NCBI GenBank assembly: GCA_949318235.1
Contig: OX439137.1
Location: 16,956,781 to 17,020,780 of the forward strand
DNA length: 64,000 bases
Origin: Ecdyonurus torrentis
Lineage: Eukaryota; Arthropoda; Insecta; Ephemeroptera; Heptageniidae
Direction of reading: 5' to 3'
The notes beneath the pieces were generated by a model. The model ran no database searches, was not told where the DNA came from, and saw nothing but the letters and a program-made list of their open reading frames with translations. Made by a program: the position numbers and the translations under genes. This document shows, one piece after another, positions 13,326 to 34,100 of the stretch; position 1 is the stretch's first letter, and the number at the start of each line of letters is the position of its first letter.

Positions 13326-13543
13326 ATAGGGTGTGCACGCATGACGTCATTCTGAGTGCTTTTTGCTGCTGAATAACATTGCTCAGTTTAGGACAAACGT
13401 AGTTTTTGGCTATTTTATTTGAAAAATAGGCAACTTTTTGGTCATTATTATTTTTCTTGCATACTTGAGGTACTAATTTAACCTCTGTTAACAGGATCAA
13501 TGCTCTCAAAAATATCGTAAAGTATTTTTAAACTGAGGAATAA
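13326..13543 (+). repeat. MITE family 1, right-truncated copy
   Basis: Starts GGGTGTGCACGC with a CRE at 13342-13349 and runs to the CTCAAAAATAT block. The right end is missing. Confidence 0.8.
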
Positions 13544-14093
13544 GGTGAAATTTTCTATTTTTACAATATCAAATGAATGGACTACTTTCAATAAAATGTT
13601 TTTAATTTTCATATTTAAAAGTATTTTTGATAGCAATTTTTCTACAAGAAATACATTAAGAATATTTAATTTCATTTTAAATAGTTGTTTTATTGCAAGT
13701 GGTCATTTAAAAAAAATGAAATAGGTGTGCTGGAAGGTATCTATAACTTTTTATTTCACAATTAATCCTGATTTAAAAATTTCTTTCGCTGAACTTAATT
13801 TTTTATGTCTATATAAGTTTTAAAAAACAATTAATAATATAATATAAAAAATTCTGGATTTGTTTTAAATTTTTGATATGAAACCTCATTAGTTTAAGTC
13901 AGTTTAATTTGATTCGATGGAGAGCTCATTATCTTTATGTGAAATCTTGAAAATCTAATCTAAATCTGTGAGTTCCGTTAATTATATTATATATTGATTG
14001 TGGGAAAATGAAATAAAATATACGAAATTTCAACGTTGTTTTTTATTGTTTTATTTATTGGAAGACTTAATAACACACCTGTATATTACCTGT
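13544..14093. other. AT-rich spacer
   Basis: No gene or recognised repeat is seen. Confidence 0.5.
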
Positions 14094-15010
14094 GTGTACA
14101 TCAGACTTGGGCAGTAACGACGTTATTGAAATTTCACCACTTTTTGTTAAGGGGGTAGGTGACCGACTGATATCTCGCAAACTAGGACGGTTGCGAATGA
14201 TAAAAATAACACAAAGTAAAGAAGAAATGTTACTTAAAAAATTAGTTAAGTCAAACATGTGAAAACACAATCAAATATTTAAGTTATTACACTTTAAAGA
14301 TAACATGTAAATGTGGAAATTTAAATTTGAGCGGGAAATTTTAGTCAAATTAGAAACTTTTTTACAATTAAAAATATAATTAAATTTTTTTTTGGTATTA
14401 AAAAATATATTTTAAATTTACTTGATTTTATTTGAAATATATAGTGTTTGTTTTATTGGAATTAAATTGTGTACAAAAAATTATTGAGAAAATATAGTTC
14501 TTCTTTTAGCGATTTCCGGTCCAAGTCGGTCCCCAACCACCTTAAAAAATAACGTAACGTCATTACTTTTTGTTAGCAGTAACGGTGACGTGTTACTTTT
14601 TCCAGTAATATTTGCCATGTATAACGACACTAATACTTTCTAATATTTCAATTACTGAAATAAATAAGTTCTAAACTAAATCTATAATTACATAAATGAA
14701 CTTTCGTCATTAATAGTAATTTAAAACTAATGTTATGATTTTGATTTAAATCTGTCTATTTATAATTTATAGGAAAACAAAAACAATATTTTAACATATT
14801 TTTGAAAGTATTTTTATTTATTAAAATTTTTTTTTGAAGTAAAGTAACGATAAAAGTAATTTCACTACTTTTAAGAGTTGTGAGTAACGTAGTGTCGTTA
14901 CTTTTCAAAAACTGTAACGAGTAACGTAGTGTCGTTACTTTTTCGTGAAGTAGTGAGTAACGTAACGAAGTTATAAACAAATCAGTAACGTGGCCAAGTC
15001 TGGTGTACAG
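14094..15010. mobile_element. hAT-like non-autonomous element with CGTTACT motifs
   Basis: The ends are CAGACTTGGGC (from 14102) and, complemented, CAGACTTGGCC (to 15002). They are flanked by GTGTACAT and GTGTACAG, an 8-bp duplication with one mismatch. The subterminal regions are full of CGTTACTT/AAGTAACG motifs in both directions, a usual arrangement for subterminal transposase-binding repeats. There is no transposase frame. Confidence 0.75.
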
Positions 15011-15132
15011 TACATGTTATATAAGATATTATATATAAGCAACAAGATTGTGTTTTAAATACCATAATTAAATTGGGTCAAAGTAAATCGTTACATAATT
15101 TCTACCTGTATATGTGTTCTAGCTTATATTAT

Positions 15133-15689
15133 GTCTATATAGAGCTGTAAATTTAAACCAGTTCGAGCACCCGCCCGGGTCAAAATCTTTGAGTGCTCGT
15201 TTTTTTGAAAATAGTAAACCCGGGTTTCGAGCTTTTAGCTCTAAAACGAGCTTTTTCGAGTTGAGCTCGTAAATGACTCGTGAAAAAAACGAGCTTTTGA
15301 AATTAAATCGAGCTAAAGTAAAATTTTTAAAGGAAGCAAAAAAAAAAAAAAAAAAAAAAAAAGTTTGTGATTATCGTTTAAAATGGCATTTTTAATATTC
15401 TATCATGCAAAATAATCCGTTAAAATATATTTTTAACTATTTTATTTTATTTATGATTTTTATCTTTCAAAAACAATTTTGTCATAATGAAAATCGAGTT
15501 TTTTTTTTTCATAGGTTTGAAAGCTCTTTTTCATACTTCGGCTCAAATGTCGAGCTTTCCGAGCTTTGGCTCGTTTTTCGATTTTAAGCTCGATTTCAAA
15601 CTAAACCCGGGTTTCAAGTCAAACCGGGCTAAAAAAAAATCCAGCCCAGGCTTAAAATAATTCGAGTTTTGTACAGCTCTAGTCTATAC
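15133..15689. mobile_element. hAT-like element rich in TCGAGCT and CCCGGGT motifs
   Basis: AGAGCTGTA at 15141 and TACAGCTCTA ending at 15681 form the terminal repeats. GTCTATAT and GTCTATAC flank them as an 8-bp duplication with one mismatch. The interior is packed with GAGCTTT, CCCGGGTTT and GCTCGA motifs. A decayed relative lies at 48480-48850. Confidence 0.7.
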
Positions 15690-16153
15690 CTATTACATTT
15701 TAGTATTTTTTTTTTTTTTTTGCGTGTATGTTACACTACATGCGTCTCGTCAAATTTCTGATTTTAAATTAAACATAAAATAGATTATAGAATAGAAAAT
15801 AGAATAAAATAAAATATGAATACAAGTATTTTTACAATATTTACAGCTCCACAGCTCCAGAGTTCTTTTTCAGATCTTCATAATTAATAAGCTCTCTATT
15901 ACATCACCTTGTATGAAGTATATTAAAATTTGAAGTTTTACGAAGGAAACCGAGATCTAACGACAGTAAAAGGGCAAATTATACCACCTTCTAAAGTGCT
16001 CCCAATATACTAATTCGAGAGGATGCAGTGTAATTTACTATGTAAATTCAACTGTGATTGGCTAGTAGGTTTATAAAGCACTCCCTGATTGGTTTAGCAC
16101 CCCGGATGCAGCTTTTGGCGGGAAATACGTGGTTTTGGTCAAGTCGGTAACCT
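15690..16153. other. Intergenic stretch with an old repeat
   Basis: The part at about 15930-15990 (AAATTTGAAGTTTTACGAAG, then ACCGAGATCTAACGACAGTA) is related to 25250-25325, so it is a dispersed repeat. The rest is AT-rich. This is the 3' side of the minus-strand gene ending at 16154. Confidence 0.5.
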
Positions 16154-20376
<4,223 letters not shown>

Positions 20377-20619
20377 GGTAAACAATGTAAAATTTAATGT
20401 TACTTGCGTGTCAGGCACGGTACAAGTGAGATTTTGTGAGGAAGTTTGGCGTAATCTAGCAGGAAGTTGGGGTTTTCTGTGACTGCGTTATAATATATGA
20501 AATTTCTTCACGTGCAGTTTGTCGTCAATATTTTATTTTTTTATTTTTATTTCCTGATTACTGATTATTGGTATCAAAAAATTAAAAATAATCCAAGGTT
20601 CATATATAAGAGGTTAGAT
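20377..20619 (-). other. Presumed promoter side of the minus-strand membrane-protein gene
   Basis: This is the sequence upstream of the start at 20376. It is GC-richer than average near 20400-20510. I cannot point to a defined promoter element. Confidence 0.3.
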
Positions 20620-20863
20620 ACTCCGAGAAATAGGAGCTCGAGTATATAGGTTCGAGCCACTGCTGGGTGCGTACGTGAAGTGTGAGAGCACAACACGTTG
20701 CACGATGCATGTTTATACATGCATTCCATGATGACGCACAGTATTCGGGAGGTGCATGATTGATGTGATTGCCTAGATGTTTCCACGGTTTCTCTAGGCT
20801 GTCATGGCGAATGCCGGGCTGTGTACTTAGGCCGTAGCCGGCCCGTGTGTGCTTTTCCATTAA
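20620..20863 (+). mobile_element. tRNA-derived SINE, 5'-truncated copy
   Basis: A pol III B box, GGTTCGAGCC, lies at 20649-20658. The SINE body follows, with the conserved block TTTCTCTAGGCTGTCATGGC, then GAATGCCGGGCTGTGTA, then GCCGGCCCGTGTGTGCTTTT. The A-box part and the poly-A tail are missing. The full-length relative is at 34789-35201. Confidence 0.8.
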
Positions 20864-20994
20864 GGGGCCGTGTATGTTGGTAATCCCGTCAAATTGTCAA
20901 TTTTGTATCTAGAAACTTGAAATTATAGCATTAAATTGTATATAAAATTCCGCTTTGAGCGGCGTTAACAAATTTTTTTAAAGATATGCAGTAT

Positions 20995-21225
20995 AGGACA
21001 AACTTCATTTAAGCCAATTTTCTTTGGGAAATCGGTTATTTTTTTGTTATTGTTATTTTTCTCACATACTTGAGATACTAATTCAACATATTTACAGCAT
21101 CAATGCTCTCAAAAATATTGCATAGTGGTTTTAAACTGGCAAAATGATTTATTTTCCTATGCCACCCATGTTATTGAGTTATCCAACATGGCGTCAACTT
21201 TAACATGAATGCATACACCCTATAG
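20995..21225 (+). repeat. MITE family 1, left-truncated copy
   Basis: The body and a clean right end (ATGCATACACCCTATA) are present. The CRE-bearing left end is absent. Confidence 0.85.
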
Positions 21226-21470
21226 CATAAATTATGCTGTATTGAACAAATTGTGCTGAAAATGAGCTAGCATAATAATTATGTAGTTATTTTTATGCGT
21301 GTACAACATAATATTGTTGATGTTTGACGTCTGCTGCTTTACTATCATGTCAAATATAGCCATCTTGCACTGCAGCTTACAAACTAACTTTGCTGTACAA
21401 CATAATATTGTTGATGTTTGACGTCTACTGCTTTACTATGATATATACAATAAAGTCACCTTGCACTGCA
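21226..21470. repeat. GCATAATTTATGC-family repeat
   Basis: AGCATAAATTATGCTGTATT and AAATGAGCTAGCATAATAAT blocks are shared with 23800-23990, 29700-29870 and 61376-61560. A short direct repeat (GTACAACATAATATTGTTGA, then TGTTTGACGTCT) occurs at about 21300 and 21395. Confidence 0.65.
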
Positions 21471-21526
21471 GCTGGTGAAAATTGAAAAGTAATTCTGCTA
21501 AATAAAAAAGTCTCCTCACCTTGTAT

Positions 21527-21831
21527 ATAGGGTGTATGCATCAATGTTAAAGTTGACGCCATGTTAGATAACTCAATAACATGGGTGGCATAGGAAAATA
21601 GTTCATTTTGCCAATTTAAAAACACTGCAAATTCTTTGAAAGTTTGTTGCTATAAATATGTTGAATTAGTATCTCAAGTATGTGAGAAAAATAACAATAA
21701 CAAAAAATCAAAAGATTTCCCAAATAAAATGGCCTAAAACAAAGTTTGTCCTATGCTGAGCAATGTTGTTCACTACTCCAGTATGGCCGTATGGCCTCCA
21801 AGCGCAATAAATATGACGTCATCCGCATATC
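21527..21831 (-). repeat. MITE family 1, near-complete copy
   Basis: Runs from TATAGGGTGTATGCAT (the right end, complemented) to the CRE at 21814-21821 and CCGCATA. The internal order matches the copy at 24688-25005 in reverse. Confidence 0.88.
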
Positions 21832-22199
21832 TTAAAAATCTTTAAAATATTCTACATTAAAAAAAAACAGCTTAATTTTTATATTGCAAGCATTATAAAA
21901 AAAGAAATAAAGATATAAAAATGTGTAATTTTTTATTTAACATGTTTAATTTTAATTAATTTTTTCTCAATAAAAATATAAAAGTGGTAAAAAAGTAGGA
22001 ATGGTACAAATATCATAAAAACTGCAAAATAGAAAGAGAGAGAGAGAGAGAGAGAGAGAAACTAATTTTAAATTTATAAACTATTCCTAATTGTTTTAAT
22101 ATAAATTTCATGCAAGTCTGCTACTAATTTTATATTTATAATTTTATTACGCTAATTATTTCACTCCCCCTCCCCTCCTTCTCTCTCCCTCCTACTCTA
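21832..22199. other. AT-rich spacer
   Basis: Contains a GA microsatellite at 22029-22060. No gene is seen. Confidence 0.5.
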
Positions 22200-22341
22200 T
22201 GTTAGCTCAGGTAGGTAAAACACGCATACCGCTCGCCGACTTGAGTCAGAGAACGACAGAGGCTCGTCACGATCACGTCAGCTGGTAGCTCGCTGCTCAT
22301 GCCGAGCTGAAATATAACTTTATCGAAATATAACAAGGTAG
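22200..22341 (+). other. GC-richer patch with a splice donor, possible leader exon
   Basis: About 140 bp are much richer in GC than the flanks and end AACAAG|GTAGGTGTC, a usable donor at 22338. The only ATG inside is followed within three codons by a stop, so any transcript here would be non-coding leader. It could serve the TRPA-like gene whose first visible exon begins after an acceptor at 30331, but no link is shown. Confidence 0.2.
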
Positions 22342-24167
<1,826 letters not shown>

Positions 24168-24580
24168 TTGTTATCGGACAGTTTTGTTATATTCTTTTAA
24201 TAGTTTCCAAAATTAACAAAAAAAAATCCAAATTCTTATTTATTTATAATTCGAAGGCAATTATCTTTATCTTTAAATAATAATAATAAAATCTGTTTAT
24301 TTTTGCATAATATACAATATTTGCGACAGTATAATATGCTATATATTTGTATGCTGTGATTTTGAATTTACATAATATAATAAAATGTCCATGCAAAAAG
24401 TAATAACTATATTTCATATTGTATTTGCATGCTACTGCGATTAAAGTAATTATATTAAAACAATATATAACTACTTTAATTATGCTAATAATTATCTGGC
24501 GTAATTATCTAAAATATATAAATATTACACTGAAAAAAAACTGGATAGAGTAGCTATATATAAATTTCATGCATATATAA

Positions 24581-24584
<4 letters not shown>
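24168..24584. other. AT-rich spacer
   Basis: No feature is seen. Confidence 0.5.

Positions 24585-24662
<78 letters not shown>
24585..24662. repeat. (TA)n microsatellite
   Basis: A pure TA run of nearly 80 bp directly before a MITE. Confidence 0.97.
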
Positions 24663-24665
<3 letters not shown>

Positions 24666-24687
24666 TAGGTAGTACAAAGGTGAATTT

Positions 24688-25005
24688 TATAGGGCGGTGT
24701 ATCCACATGACGTCATTTTTAATGCGCTTGGACGCCACACTGGAGTACTGAATAACATTGCTCAGCATAGGACAAACCTCATTTTTAGCTATTTTCTTTG
24801 GAAACTTAATAATTTTTTTGGTTGTTTACCTTTTTCTCACATACTTGAGATACAACCTTATTATAACAGCATCAATGCTCTCAAAAATATTGCTTACTTA
24901 ATATTTTTTAACTGGTAAAATGAGACATTTTCCTATACGTATGCTTCCCATGCTATTAAGTGATCTATCATGGTGTCAACTTTAACATAAATGCATACAC
25001 CCTAT
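24688..25005 (+). repeat. MITE family 1, complete reference copy
   Basis: Bounded by TATAGGGCGGTGTAT at the left and GCATACACCCTATA at the right (imperfect terminal inverted repeat with TATA at the edges). The order inside is CRE (24708-24715), TTTAATGCGCTTGG, GCTCAGCATAGGACAAAC, TTTTCTCACATACTTGAGAT, CTCAAAAATATTGC, TTTTCCTAT, TGGTGTCAACTTTAACAT. There is no coding capacity. Confidence 0.9.
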
Positions 25006-25014
25006 AAAAATAAT

Positions 25015-25385
25015 AACTACAGGTGTAGTAGCTATCCAGGTAGTTCATAGAAGGTGGTGTAGTTTGCCTACACCACCATGCAAGGTGGTGTAGTTTCATC
25101 AGGTATGAAACATCACACAAGGTCAATCAAAACAAGAGGGCAAATTTCTAGCGCCGAAAGAGAGAATTTTGTTGTCCCTCCTCCTCTTCCAGGTACATAA
25201 TGTATTATACCTGAGAGACCCTGTGGCTCTGTTGACAGTCACCTTGTCAAAATTTGAAGTTTTAGGAAAGAAACCGAGTTCTGACGACAGTAAAAAGGGC
25301 GTATATACTGTACCACCTTCTATATCTTGGTGCATAGGTAAATTTTATAAAAATGATAACTACAGATTATCAGGTATCCAGGTAC
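25015..25385. repeat. Inverted-repeat element with AAGGTGGTGTAG motifs
   Basis: AGAAGGTGGTGTAGTTTGCC at the left pairs with ACTGTACCACCTTCT at the right. Outer blocks TATCCAGGTA occur on both sides. The segment at 25250-25325 also occurs, diverged, at 15930-15990, so the reading frame across it is more likely a repeat than a gene. Confidence 0.6.
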
Positions 25386-26242
<857 letters not shown>

Positions 26243-26496
26243 AATGAATTAACAATGAAATTTATTTATTTTTAAGAGAAGTTATTGAAGTTTTAAAGTT
26301 AGTCGATCAGCAATTTTACATTTTCCAGTAAAAAGTGCAAATAAAAAAAATCTTTAGCCATGAAATGGCAATTTCACATTAAGAAATATTTACAATCTGA
26401 GAGAGAGAGAGAGAGAGAGAGAATGAGAGAATTCCAAAATATAAAATTACTGGTTACTTATGCAATTAAAAATGTACTGTAATGTTAATATATCAA

Positions 26497-26828
26497 ATGA
26501 ATGAATGAATGAATGAATGAATGAATGAATGAATGAATGAATGAATGAATGAATGAATGAATGAATGAATGAATGAATGAATGAATGAATGAATGAATGA
26601 ATGAATGAATGAATGAATGAATGAATGAATGAATGAATGAATGAATGAATGAATGAATGAATGAATGAATGAATGAATGAATGAATGAATGAATGAATGA
26701 ATGAATGAATGAATGAATGAATGAATGAATGAATGAATGAATGAATGAATGAATGAATGAATGAATGAATGAATGAATGAATGAATGAATGAATGAATGA
26801 ATGAATGAATGAATGAATGAATGAATGA
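26497..26828. repeat. (AATG)n microsatellite, 330 bp
   Basis: About 83 uninterrupted tetranucleotide copies, the longest pure array in the window. The His-Ser-Phe-Ile frame on the minus strand is an artefact. Confidence 0.98.
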
Positions 26829-28247
<1,419 letters not shown>

Positions 28248-28403
28248 GTAAATACCAAATTCTTCCTTGGAATTCAATAAATTAAAAATATTCGTATTTC
28301 ATACGCATCTAATTTAAGTTTTCACATGATAAATTATACTATATGATGTTCTATTTTGTAATGTACGTATTTCTTATGGAGTAACAGACTACCAGATTTT
28401 AGT

Positions 28404-28751
28404 TTAAAGCCATAGACTACATATAGACTACATACATGTGCTTTTTAAATAAATAAACACGAACTGGGATCTTTAAAACTGATGACAATTTCTACCAGAA
28501 TGATAATGTAGCCCCACGAGAGAGCGTGAAAAAACTGTAAAGTATGCAATTTGCGTGAAAATTCATGTTTATGACGCCAGAAACATGCAAAAATTAGTAT
28601 GAAAATGTTGTGCGGGTTGCATAAATTGAATATTCTGATCACTGCTACGGGGCTACAGTTGGGTTTTGAGACAAATTTATGTTATTTATGTAAATCCCAC
28701 CAAGTGTTTTGTGAAACAAATGCTTATGTTTTTCTCCAGTCTATTCCTTTC
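28404..28751 (+). repeat. MITE family 2
   Basis: The left end TTAAAGCCATAGACTACATA is intact. The right end CTATTCCTTTCA has lost its TTAA by one change. The CRE position reads TGACGCCA, one base off. Confidence 0.88.
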
Positions 28752-28840
28752 AGGATTTTTTTTTTTTTAGCCGTTTGCATACTGTCAATCTTATTTAAGA
28801 TACCTTTAAATTGCATCAATAAAATTTATACTATAATAAT

Positions 28841-29037
28841 TTCCACTGTTTCTCTAGGCTGTCATGGCGAATGCCGGGCTGTGTATTTATAGACCTTGAC
28901 CGGCCCGTGTGTACTTTTCCATTAATTGTAAAGTCCTTACCTGTCGATAAGACAATGTCTTGACTGGGACTGGGATTGGTGTATAGCACAATAACACAAT
29001 ATGGCAAGCAACAAAAAAAAAAAAAAAAAAAAAAAAA
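28841..29037 (+). mobile_element. SINE, 5'-truncated, with poly-A tail
   Basis: The SINE block from CTGTTTCTCTAGGCTGTCAT through CCGGCCCGTGTGTACTTTTCC and GTCTTGACTGGGACTGGGAT runs into AAGCAAC and a poly-A tail at 29013-29037. This fixes the 3' end of the family. Confidence 0.85.
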
Positions 29038-29699
29038 GGAAATAATATTATATATCACACTACCCCATACAGTTCTAAAAATATTCAAATAAAGAAAAAT
29101 AATGCAATGTACTAAATCAATATATTTTATATACACGTAGTCATGACCTGACCTAGGTACAATTTGACCTAATAACAATAAAATATTTTATTATAAAAAT
29201 GTCGTGTTTATAAACTTTTATTGTACTCTATACTATTATATAATAAATGTATTTCACGTTTTTATGAGAATCTTTTTTATATATTTCGTGCAGAAGAAAT
29301 ATAAAAGTTTATTTAAAAATAAATAAAACTTTGATATATAAAGTCACATAATATATGCATATATTTCTCTAATTGCTTTATCATTATTTTGTTTTCTTTG
29401 CAGACATAGCAAATGATTATTATTACTAAATTAAACTTTGGTAGCACGACATGTATGGCAATTTGAATTGTAATTTTAATAATTAGTATGTTTATTTAAC
29501 ATTATACTTTTATAAATTTAATTTTATTATTTTTTAATAGTAACATAAAATTGTAAATAACGATGTCGCGTTTTTCTTTTCTTTTCTTCTTTTTTTTTTT
29601 CTATAAAAGACAAGGGTGCATGGCATGGTACAAGTATTGACAGATTTAAATACCACACGGAAAACTAATTAAATAATTTACTGTATTGAATACATAATG
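29038..29699. other. AT-rich spacer
   Basis: No gene or defined repeat is seen. Confidence 0.5.
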
Positions 29700-29870
29700 C
29701 CGTATGCACGGAAAGAATAAATTACGTAATTTATGCTGTATTTATGTCATTATAGCATAATTTATGCTAAATTAGAACAACATAAATCATTATTATGCAA
29801 TATAGCATAAATTATGCTGTATTGAACAAATTGTGCTGAAAATGAGCCAGCATAACTATTACTAATTAAT
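29700..29870. repeat. GCATAATTTATGC-family repeat
   Basis: Palindromic AGCATAATTTATGCTAAATT and AGCATAAATTATGCTGTATT blocks, as at 21226 and 61376. Confidence 0.65.
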
Positions 29871-29879
29871 AATTAATTA

Positions 29880-30132
29880 TTAGTGATTAGAAAATTCGAT
29901 TTATGCAACCCGCACAACATTTTTCTTCTTCTAATTTTTGCATGTTTCTGAAGTCAGAAACATGAATAGTCACGCAAATTGCATTACTTTACCGTATTTT
30001 CACGTTTTCTCGTGGTCTCTTGAGGAGCTATATTATCATTCTGATAAAAATTGGCATCAGTTTTGAAGATCCCAGTTTTTTTTTTATTCATTAAAAAGCA
30101 TACGTTGTTTTATGTGGTCTATGGTTTTAATT
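29880..30132 (-). repeat. MITE family 2, partial copy
   Basis: Carries the CAACCCGCACAACATTTT, TGCATGTTTCTG and TTTATGTGGTCTATGGTTTT blocks and one TTAA end. The other end is missing. Confidence 0.8.
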
Positions 30133-30342
30133 GCACTTTTTTTTCTATATGAATAATTGTCTGAGTCATTACTAAACTTCTCAACTGAATAGTTCTGTTT
30201 ACAGCATGCAATAAAAACATTTTTAAATTTCTTTTAAACAGAATAAATTGATCTGATTCCTTTCATAAATATTTGAGTATTATAGTGTTTAGTTTTCTTA
30301 GTGTGATTAACAGTGTTTGTTTTAATTCCAGTATCAGCTGTG

Positions 30343-31073
30343 ATGTCGTGCACCGGACAATGTTGTGCCGGGTCAGTGACGGCTGCGACATGGCGGTCCG
30401 TACTGAAGCAAGCTGCCGCCGCAACCTGTGTCTCGGACGTGGAGATGTTTAGACTGATCGTCACGCAGCATCCTGCCGAGGTCCGCAAGGCGTACGAGGA
30501 TTTCTTCTTCATCGCAACAAGAGCTGCTGTAAGTCTATAGGATGGTTGCACTTATATTTAAGAGCCGCCATTTGGTGGTCAGGAATACATAGGCCAATAG
30601 GCCAGCATAGGAAAAACGTTTTTTTTTAACAGCTAAAGAAGCTTCAAACCTCAATTAAAGCCTTATTTCTAGCTCCTAATAAGCTTGAAGAAAATGAGAA
30701 AAATTCCTTCAGTTGAAATAAACTCTTTTTATGTGAAAAATTAGGAGAAATGATGTTTCCCCTATGCTCAGCAATATTATTCACTACTCCAGTATGGCCT
30801 CCAAACGCATTTAAATATGATGTAATGCAGATACACCATATAGGAAGGTTGCATTTATGTGAAAGTCGACGTCATATGTGAGCACTAAATAACATGGGCC
30901 GGTATGCGAAAAATGACACATTTTGCTGGTTTAAAAAAATACTTAGTAATATTTTTGAGAGCTTTGATACTGTTAATATGTAGGTTGAGTTAGGTTTTTA
31001 AATATGCGAGAAAATTAACAAGTAAATTAAAATAATAAGTATTTTTGTTTTTTACTTATTTTGATAAGAAAGT

Positions 31074-31108
<35 letters not shown>

Positions 31109-34100
31109 TAGTCCTATGCTGAGCAATGTAAATGTAATTCATTGCTTTGGTTCAATGTATCAAATTCAGTCTTTGGTTCAATACCTAATATTTCTATAAA
31201 GATAACTAAATAAATATAGTTCAATGTTTTTGTTGCAATAAATAATTTTAAATCTTGCTTCATGACTGTACGATATATAACTGTACAAATTCAGATTTTT
31301 TCTTCTTATTTTTTGCACTTTTCTTACTTTTATATGTATATTTTTTTTCTTATTTTGAGCAAAAAGTTTCGTTATCGATGCAACGATAATATCGTCAATT
31401 GTTATTAATCTATGACGATAAATCTATAACACATATAACTGAATAACGTTATCGTAAATACGATAACACTCTAAAAAAAAAAGTGTTGAAAAGCTTGTAC
31501 ACAGTTTTGCAATGCCTTAAGAATTGTAGAATCAACGGTTATGACGTCACTAAACGTTGACGATCTAACGATAAAAGCGTAAATAACGTCACAAGAGTTA
31601 GAATCACAATGGAATAAACGTTAAACTTGGCCGTTTACAAATCTAACATTTTTCTATTTTTAATCCCAACGCTTGTGATGTCACTAACGTTTTTAATTTT
31701 TTATTGTTGAAATATCAACAATAATAACCGTTGATTCCACAGTACTTAAAGCATTGAAAATCTGTGTACAAGCTTTTCAACGCTTATTTTTTAGTGTGAA
31801 TTGAGCCCAAGATTGGACTAAATTAATATTTCTCGACTGAAAGATTGTATTTTTTTTTCTTTCACAGGATCCAGCATCATTCGTAGCTGAACTGCTAAGC
31901 CTGGACGCTGCATGTAGTGACACACGCATGGCTAGAACACACGTACGATTCCTGATGAATATTCCCGCTCACGGAATACCTATAGTATCGTCTGTATGTC
32001 GTCATTACTCCCGTGCAGGACTACTAGAACAGGTGATCGAACAACACGGAAGCACAGAGTTCAGTCATGATTATGACTACCGTCCTAATATAAAAAACAT
32101 CTTAATCTCACCTATGAGAAAAGTCGTACATGACGATACAATACAAGAAAATTTTGCTGAAGAAATATTACAAATATTACTAGAAAATGGTATTAATATA
32201 AATAATAGATATAAATTAGATTATGGACAATGTGCTATACATTATGCTGCTTATAATAATCTATGGAAATGTGTTAAATTACTAATTAATTCAGGTGCTA
32301 ATATTGATTTTAATTATGAAGGTATAACTACTAGAAAATTAATTGAAAATCGTATGATGGGAAATTTACTATCAAATTACCCAACAGTAAAACTTGAACC
32401 AAATGACGTCACATTACCGTTATTTACTGCATTATATGAAAAAAATGAAGAACAATTTCGTAATATATATTTAGCAACTCTAACACAACATAAAAAATAT
32501 AATGAAGATGATTGGAATTTAATATGTCAACATGCCCCGCTATCATTTTTATCTGAATTTACTAACGATTCTAATTTATATTTTAAAAATGATGATGGAT
32601 GGTGTACTTTATTACAATTAGCGTGTATTAAAAACTTACCTAATGTGGTACGTACAATTTTAGAAATTGACTCTAACCCTGATCGTACAAGTACCTTAAA
32701 TGATCATCCATTACTTTTAGCAGCTGAGAAGGGATTTTGGGATGTAGTATTAATATTAGTAAAACATGGATGTGATGAAAATGGGAATGTAAATTCACAT
32801 GCACTAGATGTTAGTGTAAAAGGTGATTTTGGTGATAGTATATTACAAAAATTAGCACGTGCATGGATGGACCTAAATACTACTGAAATTTGTACAATAT
32901 CCAATACTTTGTTAGAAATAATTGAAATATTAGATCTAAGAGGGGAATTAAATGTTAATTATATTAATAAAAGAGGTGATACTGCATTAAAATTATCAAT
33001 TAAATCCACAAATAAATTTTTATTTAATGTATTATTAAAAAAAGGTGCATTTTTAGGTGTTAGTAAAGATTTACTTAGAGAAATACGTTATGAAGATTTA
33101 GATAATATGTTTAATTCTACACTATCTTCAGGACAATATAAAGGACATAGATTTGTAAATATTGATTTTGAATGTTTATATCTACCATATGAAATACCAG
33201 GTATACCTGATTATGATATATACCCTGAAATGTTACCATTATATAAATTAAGTAGATCAAAAAATCATAAAGCAATTCTGTCACATCCATTAGTTACTAG
33301 TTTTTTAGATTTAAAATGGTTAAAATTTTGTTGGATTTATTTATTAAATTTATTACTATATTTATGTTTTGTTGTATCATTAACGTGTCATGTATATTTA
33401 ATGAATGATCCTGAAGGTGCTCCTATATCATTAGGATGTACTTTATTATTTTGGACATATCTACTAGCAAGAGAGTTATTACAATTAACTATGTCGTATA
33501 GTGAGTATTTTGCTACTTTAGAAAATTGGTTAGAGTTATTTATATTAGCTGGTACTATTATTATGTTAAAATACGGTTACTGTGAATTAGCTACTTTAAT
33601 TGTTTTAGCTACCTATGCAGAATTTTCATTATTATTAGGTAGGCACCCAAAAGCAGCTACGTATATCGCGATGTTTTTACGTGTTTCACGTGTCAATGCT
33701 CTATTATTAGCTCTAAGTTCTCCAGTTATCTTTGCATTCGCTACGTGTTTTTCATTGTTGCTAAGAGATGATAATCCACATTTTAAAAATGCTTCATTTT
33801 CATCTTTTAAAACTTTAGTAATGTTAGCGGGAGAATTTGAATTAGCTGAATTAAACTTTGATTCAAGTCCTATTTTAGGTAGAGCTATATTTGTATTATT
33901 TGTGGTTGCAATTGCTGTTATTTTAATGAACTTATTAAATGCGTTAGCAGTTAGTGATACGGAGGCTATAAGACGCGACGCTGAAATTATATCATTGCAA
34001 GCTAAAATTGAGTTATTTACTAAAATAGAATCAGCTGTATTAGGGTATCCAATGGATTGGTATGTTAATATATGGGGACCATTTCCAGATTCTAAATTTT